A stretch of DNA of 49,260 nucleotides from Lysobacter sp. (GCA_008015835.1 SSGH01000023.1:1-49260); one strand, 5' to 3'. Positions 37,215 through 45,961 are shown, numbered from the stretch's first letter. A program made the numbers and translations. Notes: a model not told the origin generated them from the letters alone.

Positions 37215-38099
37215 ATGCGCCTTCGTTCGCCGCTTTCGTCGTCGCTTCGCCCGCTCCTCGCGCTCGCGCTGTGCGCGCCCTTGCTGGTCTCCTGCGCCAC
37301 AGCGCGCGACGACGCGGCCACGGCGACCGCGCCGCTGCGCGTCGCTCCGCTCGATACCGCCATCGCCGGCGAATGGCGCGATCCGAAGAACGTCGCGCGC
37401 GATGCGTATCGCCATCCGCGCGAAACGCTGACGTTCTTCGGCATGACGCCGACGCAAACGGTGGTGGAAATCACCCCGGGCGGCGGCGGTTGGTACACCG
37501 AAATTCTCGCGCCGTATTTGCGCGACGGCGGCCGCTACACCGCGGCGATGGTCGACCCGATGGCCGCCGCCGAGGGGCGCAGCCGCGACGCGCAGCAAAA
37601 ATATCTCGACGACCTGAAAGCGCGTCTCGCCGCGCATCCGGCGCAGTTCGATCGCGCCGAGCTGCGCCTGTTCGCGCCGAAACAGCCGTCGTTCGCCGAA
37701 CCGGGCAGCGTCGACACCGTGCTGACCTTCCGCAACGTCCACAACTGGGTGGCGGGCGGCACCGCCGAGCTGTATTTCAAAGCGTTCTACGATGCGCTCA
37801 AACCCGGCGGCACCTTGGGCGTGGTGGACCATCGCGCCAAACCCGGCACCGCGTTGGACGCGATGAAGAAATCCGGTTATCTCACCGAGGAACTGGTGAT
37901 CCGGCTCGCGACCGACGCCGGCTTCCGTCTCGACGCGAAGAGCGACGTCAACGCGAACCCGAAGGACAGCGCGGATCACAAAAACGGCGTGTGGACGCTG
38001 CCGCCGACAAACCGTCACGATCCCGAAGACGCCGCGACTTATCGCGCGATCGGCGAAAGCGATCGCATGACGCTGCGGTTCGTGAAACCCGCGCCCTAA
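37215..38099 (+). CDS. Exported lipoprotein with class I methyltransferase fold
   Basis: The product is 294 residues from ATG 37215; an in-frame start at 37146 is possible but less likely. The signal peptide ends in a lipobox LLVSC near residue 28, so it should be a membrane-anchored lipoprotein. The following domain has a Rossmann-like methyltransferase layout: VVEITPGGGGWYTEIL (motif I), VDTVLTFRNVHNWVAGG (motif IV region), and LKPGGTLGVVDHRA. SAM is not known to be present in the periplasm, so the enzymatic role is unclear; it may bind another ligand. Similar exported methyltransferase-like proteins occur in Xanthomonadaceae. Confidence 0.85.
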   Translation: MRLRSPLSSSLRPLLALALCAPLLVSCATARDDAATATAPLRVAPLDTAIAGEWRDPKNVARDAYRHPRETLTFFGMTPTQTVVEITPGGGGWYTEILAPYLRDGGRYTAAMVDPMAAAEGRSRDAQQKYLDDLKARLAAHPAQFDRAELRLFAPKQPSFAEPGSVDTVLTFRNVHNWVAGGTAELYFKAFYDALKPGGTLGVVDHRAKPGTALDAMKKSGYLTEELVIRLATDAGFRLDAKSDVNANPKDSADHKNGVWTLPPTNRHDPEDAATYRAIGESDRMTLRFVKPAP

Positions 38100-38167
38100 G
38101 AGCCTGTTCAAATCTTCCAGCGTGGGAGTCGCCCTCGCTTCTCCCCGCAAACAGTGCGTCTTCTTTT

Positions 38168-38293
38168 CCTTCTCCCCGCAAGCGGGGAACATGCCTATTC
38201 CCTTCTCCCCGCAAGCGGGGAACATGCCTATTCCCTTCTCCCCGCAAGCGGGGAACATGCCTATTCCCTTCTCCCCGCAAGCGGGGAGAAGGT
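38168..38293. repeat. 33-bp tandem array containing an inner palindrome
   Basis: Three complete 33-bp units start at 38168, 38201 and 38234; a fourth partial unit starts at 38267 and runs into a larger palindrome (ccttctccccgc, 3-base loop, cggggagaagg type). Every unit contains the hairpin ccccgc-aag-cgggg. The array lies between the convergent ends of the methyltransferase-like gene and the DUF1003 gene. Units are directly joined with no spacer sequences, so it is not a CRISPR array. Confidence 0.93.
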
Positions 38294-38368
38294 GGCGCAA
38301 CGCGCCGGATGAGGGGCAGGCGTTGCGCTTGATTCGCGCGCGCACCGAAGCGGCTTTCGAGCCGCGCC

Positions 38369-38920
38369 TTAATGTCTGTCGTCTTGCAGCAACCGCTGCA
38401 GCAACGCGATTTGCTCGCCCTGCGCCGCCAGAATCTTCTCGAGCTGTTCCACCCGCAGTTGGTCGAGTTTGTCGTGCAGCGCCATGATTTCCAGTTCGGC
38501 CTTCAAGTTCACGGCGTAATCGTGCTCCGCCGCGTCGCGGTCGCGCGCCGCTTGGCGGTTCTGGCTCATCATGATCACCGGCGCCTGCAGCGCGGCCAGC
38601 ATCGACAGCAATAGGTTGAGGAAAATGAACGGGTACGGGTCGAACGGATGCGCGCGCAGCAACCACACGTTGCCGATCACCCACAGCGCGAGAAACACCC
38701 CGAAGCCGCCGATGAATCCCCATGAGCCGCCGAAGCGGGCGACGTCGTCGGCGACGCGTTCGCCGAAACTTCGCTCGTCCGCCGCCATGTGCGCGGGCGC
38801 GCGGCTGGTGCGTTGGCGCAGATGCAATTGGGTCAGCACCGCGCGCTCGGCGGCGGTGGCGTGTTCCCAGGCTTTTCCGAGCCAGCGTTGTGACAACGGC
38901 GTGAGGTCGCGTTCGCTCAT
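38369..38920 (-). CDS. DUF1003 inner membrane protein
   Basis: The product is 183 residues. The DUF1003 core is WGFIGGFGVFLALWVIGNVWLL, then the FDPYPFIFLNLLLSMLAALQAPVIMMSQNRQAARDR block, forming two membrane helices with a conserved PYPFIFLNL loop. The C-terminal 45 residues form a coiled-coil (ELEIMALHDKLDQLRVEQLEKIL). The N-terminal segment is soluble. Members are uncharacterised; some occur near transport or stress genes. Confidence 0.92.
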   Translation of the reverse strand: MSERDLTPLSQRWLGKAWEHATAAERAVLTQLHLRQRTSRAPAHMAADERSFGERVADDVARFGGSWGFIGGFGVFLALWVIGNVWLLRAHPFDPYPFIFLNLLLSMLAALQAPVIMMSQNRQAARDRDAAEHDYAVNLKAELEIMALHDKLDQLRVEQLEKILAAQGEQIALLQRLLQDDRH

Positions 38921-39006
38921 ACCTGCGCTCCGAAAGGGTCGTGCTCAGCATACGACGCGCGCAGCGGTTAGGCTGTGAACGGTCCCGCCCCGCATCGTCG
39001 TCGCGC

Positions 39007-39540
39007 ATGCTGATCGCGTTCAACAAACCCTACGGCGTACTCTGCCAATTCACCGACCGCAGCGACCCGCCGCGGCGCACTCTGGCCGCGTTCGGCCTGC
39101 CGCCGGACGTGTACCCCGCCGGGCGGCTCGATCACGACAGCGAAGGTCTGTTGCTGCTCACCGACGACGGCGCGCTGGCGCATCGCATCACCGACCCGCG
39201 GCACAAAGCGCCGAAAACCTATTGGGTGCAGGTGGAAGGCGCACCGCAGGACGCGCAGCTCGACGCGCTGCGACGCGGCGTGGACTTGAACGACGGCCGC
39301 ACCTTGCCCGCGAAGATCGAGCGCATCGACCCGCCCGCGCTGTGGCCCCGCGACCCGCCCGTGCGCGTCCGCAAAACCGTGCCCGACGCGTGGCTCGCCA
39401 TCACGATCCGCGAAGGCCGCAACCGCCAGGTGCGGCGCATGACCGCCGCCGTCGGATTGCCCACCCTGCGATTGGTACGCGTGGCGATCGGGGCTTGGGG
39501 GCTAGAGGGGTTGGGGCCGGGGGAGTGGCGCAGAATTTGA
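39007..39540 (+). CDS. rluE: 23S rRNA pseudouridine synthase RluE
   Basis: The product is 177 residues from ATG 39007, the size of RluE without an S4 domain. The catalytic Asp is in GRLDHDSEGLLLLT (Asp 42). Other family motifs are IAFNKPYGVLCQF, PKTYWVQVEG and EGRNRQVRRMTAAVGLPTLRLVR. RluE makes pseudouridine 2457 in 23S rRNA of E. coli. It is divergent from the DUF1003 gene and is followed by the lower-GC restriction-modification pair. Confidence 0.93.
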   Translation: MLIAFNKPYGVLCQFTDRSDPPRRTLAAFGLPPDVYPAGRLDHDSEGLLLLTDDGALAHRITDPRHKAPKTYWVQVEGAPQDAQLDALRRGVDLNDGRTLPAKIERIDPPALWPRDPPVRVRKTVPDAWLAITIREGRNRQVRRMTAAVGLPTLRLVRVAIGAWGLEGLGPGEWRRI

Positions 39541-39600
39541 GATCGGACTATCGCATCTTCCCGTCGCGAATTCTGCGACGGATTGAGTACACTGCGAGGC

Positions 39601-40248
39601 ATGCTCGGCTCTTATCACATTCCTCCGATTCCTGAAGCGCTTCATGATTTGTATGAAGTCCACAACTTCAGGCATGCCGCAGAGGTGCTGCAAACGACAT
39701 GCTCGGATGAGTATGCCGAGATTTGTCGCGCACTGACCAAATTTCGGATCACTAAAGACGACATCCTCGCGCCCGGAGGGAACGAGTCGCGAATCCCGAA
39801 AAATGTCGCTTCATTGCTTCGCCCCGACGGTTGGTACGAAACGAGAGTTCGAGGCGATCTCGTCGTGAAAATCGACACGCATGGGGAGGAAGGCATCGAG
39901 CGCACCGAACATTGCATCGAAGATTTTCTCGATGGCCACAAAATCGATTTCGTCAAGAATCGCGTGGCTTTCGACCTTGAATGGAACAGCAAAGATCAAA
40001 CTTTCGACCGCGATCTTTATGCCTTCCGAGCTTTTCACGAGGCGGGCATCATCAGTGCTGCAATCCTTTTGACACGAAGCGCCTCGTTGAATCCTGTATT
40101 CAAGCAGTTGGGAATCATGTCGAAGTACGGCGCAAGCACGACATGGATGGGGAAGTTGCTTTACCGTCTGAGAGCCGGCAGACACGGCGGTTGCCCAGTT
40201 TTGGTCCTCGGTATTACTCCTAAACTCATCGAAGATTGGCAAGAATGA
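39601..40248 (+). CDS. BglII/BstYI-family type II restriction endonuclease
   Basis: The product is 215 residues from ATG 39601; a TTG at 39583 is a possible alternative start. The motif FDLEWNSKDQTFDRDLYAFRAFHE (the E-W-N and D-R-D-L core) fits the BglII/BstYI-type endonuclease domain, with likely metal ligands at Asp 116, Glu 127 and Asn 129; BglII uses a comparable Asp, Glu and Gln set. These enzymes cleave GATC-containing six-base sites such as AGATCT or RGATCY; the site here cannot be predicted. The gene overlaps its methylase by ATGA. Base composition is visibly lower in G+C than the flanking genes, a sign of acquisition. Confidence 0.85.
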   Translation: MLGSYHIPPIPEALHDLYEVHNFRHAAEVLQTTCSDEYAEICRALTKFRITKDDILAPGGNESRIPKNVASLLRPDGWYETRVRGDLVVKIDTHGEEGIERTEHCIEDFLDGHKIDFVKNRVAFDLEWNSKDQTFDRDLYAFRAFHEAGIISAAILLTRSASLNPVFKQLGIMSKYGASTTWMGKLLYRLRAGRHGGCPVLVLGITPKLIEDWQE

Positions 40249-40886
40249 AAAGCGCATCCGACGATTTGCTCAAGCGGGTTGGCAAGCGCCGCTTCGCCAC
40301 CATTCTTGCGGATCCCCCGTGGCAATTCCAGAACAGAACCGGAAAAGTCGCTCCCGAACATAAGCGATTGAATCGTTACGGCACGATGTCTCTGAAAGAT
40401 ATCTGCGATTTGCCCGTCGTCGATATATGCGAGTCGACAGCCCATCTTTATCTATGGGTTCCGAACGCTCTTCTGCCCGAAGGGCTTGAAGTGATGTCGG
40501 CCTGGGGGTTTCAATACAAGGCGAATCTCATCTGGCACAAGGTTCGCAAAGATGGTGGACCCGACGGTAGAGGCGTTGGATTCTATTTCCGCAACACCAC
40601 CGAAATCATCCTGTTCGGCGTTCGCGGAAAGAATGCGAGAACGCTTGCCCCTGGCCGCAGGCAAGTCAACATCATCAAAACCATGAAGCGCGAGCATTCG
40701 CGCAAACCGGATGAGCAGTATGAGCTCATCGAATCATGCAGCCCTGGCCCTTTTCTGGAGCTCTTCGCGCGAGGGCCGCGCAAGGGCTGGGCAACATGGG
40801 GCAACCAAGCGGACGAATACAAACCCACTTGGAAGACATACGCCAATCACTCGCAGTCGCAACGCACGGAAGTGCATGGCAGTTGA
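40245..40886 (+). CDS. MT-A70 family adenine DNA methyltransferase
   Basis: The product is 213 residues from ATG 40245, overlapping the stop of the endonuclease gene. The catalytic motif DPPW is at residues 23-26 (FATILADPPWQF). Conserved MT-A70 parts follow: YGTMSLKDICDLPV, AHLYLWVPNALLPEGLEVMSAWGF, FRNTTEIILFGVRG and KPDEQYELIESCSPGPFLELFARGPRKGWATWGNQ. It should protect host DNA from the BglII-like endonuclease by N6-adenine methylation. Low GC like its partner. The two genes lie between rluE and hrpB as a small island of about 1.4 kb with no visible integrase or repeats. Confidence 0.92.
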   Translation: MKSASDDLLKRVGKRRFATILADPPWQFQNRTGKVAPEHKRLNRYGTMSLKDICDLPVVDICESTAHLYLWVPNALLPEGLEVMSAWGFQYKANLIWHKVRKDGGPDGRGVGFYFRNTTEIILFGVRGKNARTLAPGRRQVNIIKTMKREHSRKPDEQYELIESCSPGPFLELFARGPRKGWATWGNQADEYKPTWKTYANHSQSQRTEVHGS

Positions 40887-40968
40887 GGGCATAGCAAGTA
40901 GGGTGGCCGTCCGGTTCTGACCGAAAGCGAGCGCTTATAACCACGCAGTAAATTAGAAAATCTGCGTT

Positions 40969-43590
40969 TTATGTGCCTCTCGGCTTCGCGCGATGCGTCG
41001 CTGTTGCCGACCACGGATCGTCCGGCCACGGATGTTTCGGATAACGCCCTTTCATTTCTTTCTTCACCTCGGGATACGTGCGTTCCCAAAAGCTGCGTAA
41101 ATCTTGGGTGACCTGCAGCGGCCGGCCGGCGGGGGAAAGCAGATGCAGGGTGAGCGGGATGCGGCCGTCGGCGATGCGCGGGGTGTCGGCGAGGCCGAAG
41201 AGTTCCTGTAATTTCACCGCGAGCACCGGCGGCACCGGCGCGCCAGCGCCGTCGTTCGCGGCGGCGTCGAAGGCGTAGTCGATGGCGCGTTCCATGCCCG
41301 ACGGCACGGTCATGCGCGTGGGTGTCAATGCATCGATGCGCTGGCGCGCGACCCAATCGACGCCGGACTTCAGCGCCTCGGCGAGCTCGTCTTCGCTCAG
41401 CGCGTCCAAGCGCGTTTTGCCGGCGAATGCGGGCATCAGCCAGGCGTCGAGCGTGGCGAGCAAGGCCTCGTCGGAGAGATCGGGCAACGCGAGTTCCGGC
41501 ATCCACGCGCGCAAGCAGCGCACGCGAGCGCGCCACTGCGCGAGCGATTCGCGCCACGGCAATGCGTCCAGCCCGAACGCGCGCACGGCGTCGGTCAAAG
41601 CGCGCGCGGCCTGCGCGGGATCGACGCGACCGGCCGGGCGCGCATCGAGGACGATGCCGTCGAACCGCTGCACGCGTTCGGCGACCAGCGCGCGTTTCGT
41701 CGCGTCCCACCGCGCTTCGTCGCGATCGGAGAAGCGCGCGGCGAAATCGCGACGCAGGTGCGCTTCGTCCACCGGCGCGGCGCGCAGCACTTTCGCGTCT
41801 TTCGCGTCGAAGCGCAGTTCGGCGGCGACGATCCATGGCTCGCCGATCAACGCGCTGTCGTCGAACACCTGCGCCATGCGGCCGTTGGCGAGCTGATAAC
41901 GGCGCAGGTCGCCGGCGTGGCGATAGCCGATGCGATCCGGAAACGCATGCGCAAGAACATCGCCGAGCGCATGCGCGGGCGCGTCGGTCGGCGGTTTGGC
42001 GTCGCAGCGCAAGCGTCGCCGCCACTGCGCGGCCGCGGCGTCGATCGCCTGCAGGCCGCTGCGCGAGGCGTCGGACGGCGCGCGCCCGCGCCGAAACGCC
42101 GCCAAGGCTTGCCAACGCGCGGCGAGCGCATCGCTGCGCGGCGCGCCCGGTGCGGGTCGTAGGGGATCGCGCGCTTCGAGCAGCGCCGCGAGGTCGCACG
42201 CCAGTGCGCGTTCGTCGCCATCGCGCGCCGAGAGCAACATCGCGGCGAGTCGCGGATGCGTGCCGACGCCGAGCATGTCGCGGCCCAGTGCGGTGATGGC
42301 GTTGGCCTGCGTCAACGCGCCCAAACGCTGCAGCAAATCGCGCGCGGCGGCCAAGGCGCCGGGCGGCGGCGCGTCGACGAAGCGCAGCGCAGCGCTGCCC
42401 CAGGCGGCGAGTTCCAGCGCCAATCCGGCCAACTCCACTTGCGCGATTTCGGGACGACGCTGCGGCTCCAAACGCTGCGATTCGGGCCACAAGCGATACG
42501 CGAAACCGTCCGCGACGCGACCGGCGCGACCGGTGCGTTGATCGGCCGAGGCCTGCGCGATCTTCACCACATCCAAGCGCGAAAATCCGCTGTTCGGGTC
42601 GTAACGCGGTTCGCGCGCGAGGCCGGTGTCGATGACCACGCGCACGCCGGGCAAGGTCACGCTGGATTCGGCGACGTTCGTCGCCAGCACCACGCGACGA
42701 CGGCCGTCGCTCGACGGCTGCAGCACGCGCGCTTGTTGCTCGACGGGGAGTTCGCCGTGCAGCGCGAGAATTTCGGGATCGTCGCTGCTTGCTTCTCCTG
42801 GCGCGCGCGGGGTTGCCGTCTTCGTCGCTTCGCCGACCCTCACCCCAACCCCTCTCCCGCTGGGAGAGGGGCTCAACGACGACGACAACAATGCCTGCAC
42901 CGTGCCGATTTCGCGCTGCCCGGGCAGGAAGACCAGCACATCGCCGGGATGCTGCGCGAGCGCGTGCGCCACCGCGCGTTTGACGTGATGCGCCATCGCT
43001 TCGTCGCGACGCGCGGGGAAATGCGCGATCGTCACCGGATAGCTGCGGCCAGCGCTGCTCAAGCGCGGCGCGTCGAGGAAGCGCGCGAGACCTTCGCCGT
43101 CCAGCGTGGCCGACATCGCGACGATGCGCAGGTCTTCGCGCAGGCCCGCTTGCACATCGAGCGCGAGCGCGAGGCCGAGATCGCCGGCCAGATGGCGTTC
43201 GTGGAATTCGTCGAACAGCACGGCGCCGACGCGTTCGAGCATCGGGTCGTCCTGCAGCATGCGGGTGAGGATGCCTTCGGTGACGACTTCGATCCGCGTG
43301 TTCGCGCTGGTTTTGTTCTCGAAACGAATGCGATAGCCGACGGTCTCGCCCACCGCTTCGCCGAGTTGCTTCGCCATGAAACCGGCGGCCGCGCGTGCGG
43401 CGACGCGACGCGGTTCCAGCATCACGATCTTGCGGCCCGCCAACCAGGGCGCTTCGAGCAAGGCCAGCGGCACTTGGGTGGTTTTGCCCGCGCCCGGCGG
43501 GGCTTCGAGCACGAGACGCGGCACGTCGGCGAGGGAGCGGACGATCGCGGGCAACAGTTCGGCGATCGGGAAAGCGGGAGGCGAAGACAT
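40969..43590 (-). CDS. hrpB: ATP-dependent helicase HrpB
   Basis: The product is 873 residues, a DEAH-box RNA helicase. Walker A is PPGAGKTTQVP (residues about 31-41), the helicase box is VLFDEFHERH (127-130 DEFH), motif III SATLDGE, and motif VI DQRTGRAGRVADGFAYRL. The C-terminal HrpB-specific region includes GRPLQVTQDLRSFWERTYPEVKKEMKGRYPKHPWP, the family end motif. A stretch around residues 236-270 (SSLSPSPSGRGVGVRVGEAT) is coded in part by a repetitive palindrome, seen at 42849-42871; it separates GTVQALL and ILALHGELPVE, which are contiguous in homologues. Confidence 0.95.
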   Translation of the reverse strand: MSSPPAFPIAELLPAIVRSLADVPRLVLEAPPGAGKTTQVPLALLEAPWLAGRKIVMLEPRRVAARAAAGFMAKQLGEAVGETVGYRIRFENKTSANTRIEVVTEGILTRMLQDDPMLERVGAVLFDEFHERHLAGDLGLALALDVQAGLREDLRIVAMSATLDGEGLARFLDAPRLSSAGRSYPVTIAHFPARRDEAMAHHVKRAVAHALAQHPGDVLVFLPGQREIGTVQALLSSSLSPSPSGRGVGVRVGEATKTATPRAPGEASSDDPEILALHGELPVEQQARVLQPSSDGRRRVVLATNVAESSVTLPGVRVVIDTGLAREPRYDPNSGFSRLDVVKIAQASADQRTGRAGRVADGFAYRLWPESQRLEPQRRPEIAQVELAGLALELAAWGSAALRFVDAPPPGALAAARDLLQRLGALTQANAITALGRDMLGVGTHPRLAAMLLSARDGDERALACDLAALLEARDPLRPAPGAPRSDALAARWQALAAFRRGRAPSDASRSGLQAIDAAAAQWRRRLRCDAKPPTDAPAHALGDVLAHAFPDRIGYRHAGDLRRYQLANGRMAQVFDDSALIGEPWIVAAELRFDAKDAKVLRAAPVDEAHLRRDFAARFSDRDEARWDATKRALVAERVQRFDGIVLDARPAGRVDPAQAARALTDAVRAFGLDALPWRESLAQWRARVRCLRAWMPELALPDLSDEALLATLDAWLMPAFAGKTRLDALSEDELAEALKSGVDWVARQRIDALTPTRMTVPSGMERAIDYAFDAAANDGAGAPVPPVLAVKLQELFGLADTPRIADGRIPLTLHLLSPAGRPLQVTQDLRSFWERTYPEVKKEMKGRYPKHPWPDDPWSATATHRAKPRGT
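42849..42871. repeat. REP-like palindrome inserted in hrpB coding sequence
   Basis: A perfect 10-bp stem (cccctctccc / gggagagggg) with a 3-base loop lies within a longer sequence typical of the dispersed repeats of this bacterial family (ccctcaccccaacccctctc). The frame stays open through it in the minus direction, giving PSPSGRGVGVRVG. Confidence 0.85.
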
Positions 43591-44000
43591 CGCGATAGGC
43601 TAGCAGCGGAGACGGTCGGATCGAAGCGGAGCGGGGTTCGGTGCGGTACGTCGCCGAAGCGATTTCCAGGTCCGACGGGATGCGCGTCATTCGCGACTCG
43701 TTCGCGATAAGGCCGCATTTCCGTACCCGAATCTTCGCGGCGGTACGGAGAGCGGCGTTTTTCTCGGCTTTTTTCGCATCCCCGCTAGCGGCTGTCACAC
43801 GACTCGGCTAGATTGCGGCGTCCTTCGCCGCGGCCGCTCGGTCCCGGCGCTTCTCAAGCCCGTCGATCGGTGTCATTCGGGCTCGTTCCCGCGGCAGGGG
43901 GCCGCGCAGGAACGTCGCGGGCCGACGCAGTCGGACCCGTCGCACGGAATCCGCCCGGGACGTCCGGATTCCTTCCTTCCATCCGAGAGAGATCCCGCTT
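43591..44000. other. Intergenic region between hrpB and the secreted nuclease
   Basis: About 410 bases with no supported gene. It holds the divergent promoters of hrpB and of the Endonuclease I gene. A GAGAGAGAT purine run is just upstream of the nuclease ATG (about 43985) and probably serves as its ribosome-binding site. Frames on both strands here read Arg-rich shadow sequence. Confidence 0.5.
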
Positions 44001-45743
44001 ATGACGCGTTTGCTGTCCAAGGTGTCACCCCTGGCCTGCGCCCTGCTGTTGTGCTCCGGCGCCGCCCATGCGGAAGTCTTCATCAACGAATTCCACTACG
44101 ACGATTCCACTTCGTCCGGCGACACCGGCGAGCGGATCGAGATCGTGGCCACCGCCGGCGAAACGCTGACCAGCTACCGCGTGTATCTGTACAACGGCTC
44201 GACGCCCACCGCCGCCGTCACCTACGACAACGACCTGGTGCCCGCGGGCAGCCTGGTCACCTGCGGCGGCCAAGTGCGCATCGCTACGCTGAGCTACCCC
44301 ACCAACGGCATCCAGAACGGCCCGAACGACGGCATCGCGCTGGTGAATCCGAGCGGTCAGGTCGTCAAGTTCATCAGCTACGAAGGCCAGATCAAGGCCA
44401 GCAACGGTCCGGCCGCCGGTTTGACCAGCACCAATTTGTCGGTGTCGGAAACCGGCTCGGACCCCGCCGGTCGTTCGCTGCGCCTCGCCGGCACCGGCAC
44501 CGGTTCGGCCAACTTCACGTGGCAAGCGCCCGCCACCGCCAGCTTCGGCGGCTGCAACGCCGGGCAGACCTTCACCACCACGCCGCCGAACACGCCGCCG
44601 TCCGTCACCGGCACCACGCCGGTCAACGGCGCGACCGACTTCCCGGCCGCGGGCAACCTCGGCGCGACCTTCAGCGAAAGCGTCACCGCCGCGGCCGGCG
44701 CGTTCACGCTGTCGTGCGCGTCGGGCACGAAGACGCTGACCTACCCGAGCAGCGGCACCAGCTTCTCGATCTCCACCAACACCGCGTTGGTGGCCGGCGA
44801 AGCCTGCACCTTCACCATCGTCGCGAACAACATCACCGACGCCGGCGGCGCGAAGCCGGCCGCCAACACGGTGGTGAACTTCAACGTCGCCTCGGGCGGC
44901 GGTGGCGGCACCGGTTACTACCAGCACGTCAACACCAGCAGCCCGTCGCAACTGCGTTGCTCGCTGCACGCCACGATCAAGGGCCACACCGCGTATCCGT
45001 ACAGCGGCGGCACCACCAACACCTGGACGATCCTGGAAATCGCCGACGAAGACCCGTTGAATTCCGGCCGCGTGCTCGACGTGTACCGCAACCACAGCTA
45101 CCTCAAGGTCACCGACCGCGCGGGCAGCGGCAGCGGCCTGAAGTACAACCGCGAACACACCTGGCCGAAATCGCTGGGCTTCCCGAACGAAACCGGCAAC
45201 CTCGGTTTGCCGAACTCGCCGCACACCGACACCCACATGCTGTATGCGTCGGACGCCAACTACAACTCGGATCGCGGCAACAAGCCTTACGGCAACTGCA
45301 GCGGCTGCACCGAGCGTCCGACCGAGGCCTACAACGGCGCGGGCGGCGGCACCGGCGTGTATCCGGGCAACTCCAACTGGTTCAACGCCAGCTACTTCCA
45401 GACCTGGGGCAAGCGCAAGGGCGACATGGCGCGTGCCGTGCTGTACATGGCGATTCGCTACGAAGGCGGCACGCATCCGACCACGGGCCAGAACGAACCG
45501 GATCTGGAATTGACCGACAACCCCGCGTTGATCGTCGCCACCTCCAGCTCGCCGGCCTACATGGGCCTGCTGTCCACGTTGATCGCGTGGCACCAAGCCG
45601 ACCCGCCGGATGCCGCCGAACAAGCGCGCAACGAAGTGATCTACAGCTTCCAGGGCAACCGCAACCCGTTCATCGATCATCCGGAATGGGCCACCAGCGC
45701 GTTGTTCACCTCTGCCAAACCGCCGACCTGCACGCTGAACTGA
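44001..45743 (+). CDS. Secreted Endonuclease I with lamin-tail-like and Ig-like domains
   Basis: The product is 580 residues. The signal peptide is MTRLLSKVSPLACALLLCSGAAHA (24 residues). The mature protein opens with EVFINEFHYDDSTSSGDTGERIEI, the start of a lamin-tail-type domain (about 25-185). A bacterial Ig-like Big_5 domain (about 195-300, PPSVTGTTPVNGATDFPAAGN) follows, then a Gly-rich linker and the Endonuclease I (His-Me finger) domain from about 310 to 575. The catalytic region is LKYNREHTWPKSLG, with HTDTHMLYASDANYNSDRGN after it. It should cut extracellular DNA, perhaps for nutrient use. A terminator follows at 45799. Confidence 0.94.
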   Translation: MTRLLSKVSPLACALLLCSGAAHAEVFINEFHYDDSTSSGDTGERIEIVATAGETLTSYRVYLYNGSTPTAAVTYDNDLVPAGSLVTCGGQVRIATLSYPTNGIQNGPNDGIALVNPSGQVVKFISYEGQIKASNGPAAGLTSTNLSVSETGSDPAGRSLRLAGTGTGSANFTWQAPATASFGGCNAGQTFTTTPPNTPPSVTGTTPVNGATDFPAAGNLGATFSESVTAAAGAFTLSCASGTKTLTYPSSGTSFSISTNTALVAGEACTFTIVANNITDAGGAKPAANTVVNFNVASGGGGGTGYYQHVNTSSPSQLRCSLHATIKGHTAYPYSGGTTNTWTILEIADEDPLNSGRVLDVYRNHSYLKVTDRAGSGSGLKYNREHTWPKSLGFPNETGNLGLPNSPHTDTHMLYASDANYNSDRGNKPYGNCSGCTERPTEAYNGAGGGTGVYPGNSNWFNASYFQTWGKRKGDMARAVLYMAIRYEGGTHPTTGQNEPDLELTDNPALIVATSSSPAYMGLLSTLIAWHQADPPDAAEQARNEVIYSFQGNRNPFIDHPEWATSALFTSAKPPTCTLN

Positions 45744-45798
45744 TCGCTGGCTTCATCGCGGAACGTCGCGATCGAAGCGGCTTCGAGACGACACGAAA

Positions 45799-45827
45799 CG
45801 CCGGCGGAACACCGCCGGCGTTTTTTT
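45799..45827 (+). terminator. Rho-independent terminator of the nuclease gene
   Basis: A perfect 9-bp stem (cgccggcgg / ccgccggcg) with loop aaca is followed by seven T residues. This is the clearest intrinsic terminator in the window. Confidence 0.93.
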
Positions 45828-45844
45828 GCGTCTGCATCACGTAG

Positions 45845-45863
45845 AGCGGAGCGAAGCTCCGCT
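45845..45863. other. Small hairpin near the 3' end of the integrase unit
   Basis: An 8-bp perfect stem (agcggagc / gctccgct) with loop gaa. It lies about 100 bases past the integrase stop codon and lacks a T run in the integrase direction, so a terminator role is uncertain. Confidence 0.5.
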
Positions 45864-45961
45864 GAAAATCCCAACGGGCCGCCTTCGCACAGGCGACGTT
45901 CGCGCACGCCGCAACGAACGTCCGCCGCAGCGAACCCCCGCCGAATCCGTCTTCGCCGCCA

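Noticed and set aside
38168-38293. Possible CRISPR array
   Set aside because: The repeats are joined directly with no unique spacers, and no cas genes are nearby.
38122-38487. Open frame with an 11-residue repeat (FSPQAGNMPIP) across the 33-bp array
   Set aside because: The unit length is a multiple of three, so a frame stays open by chance; no ribosome-binding site, and it runs on through the DUF1003 gene in antisense.
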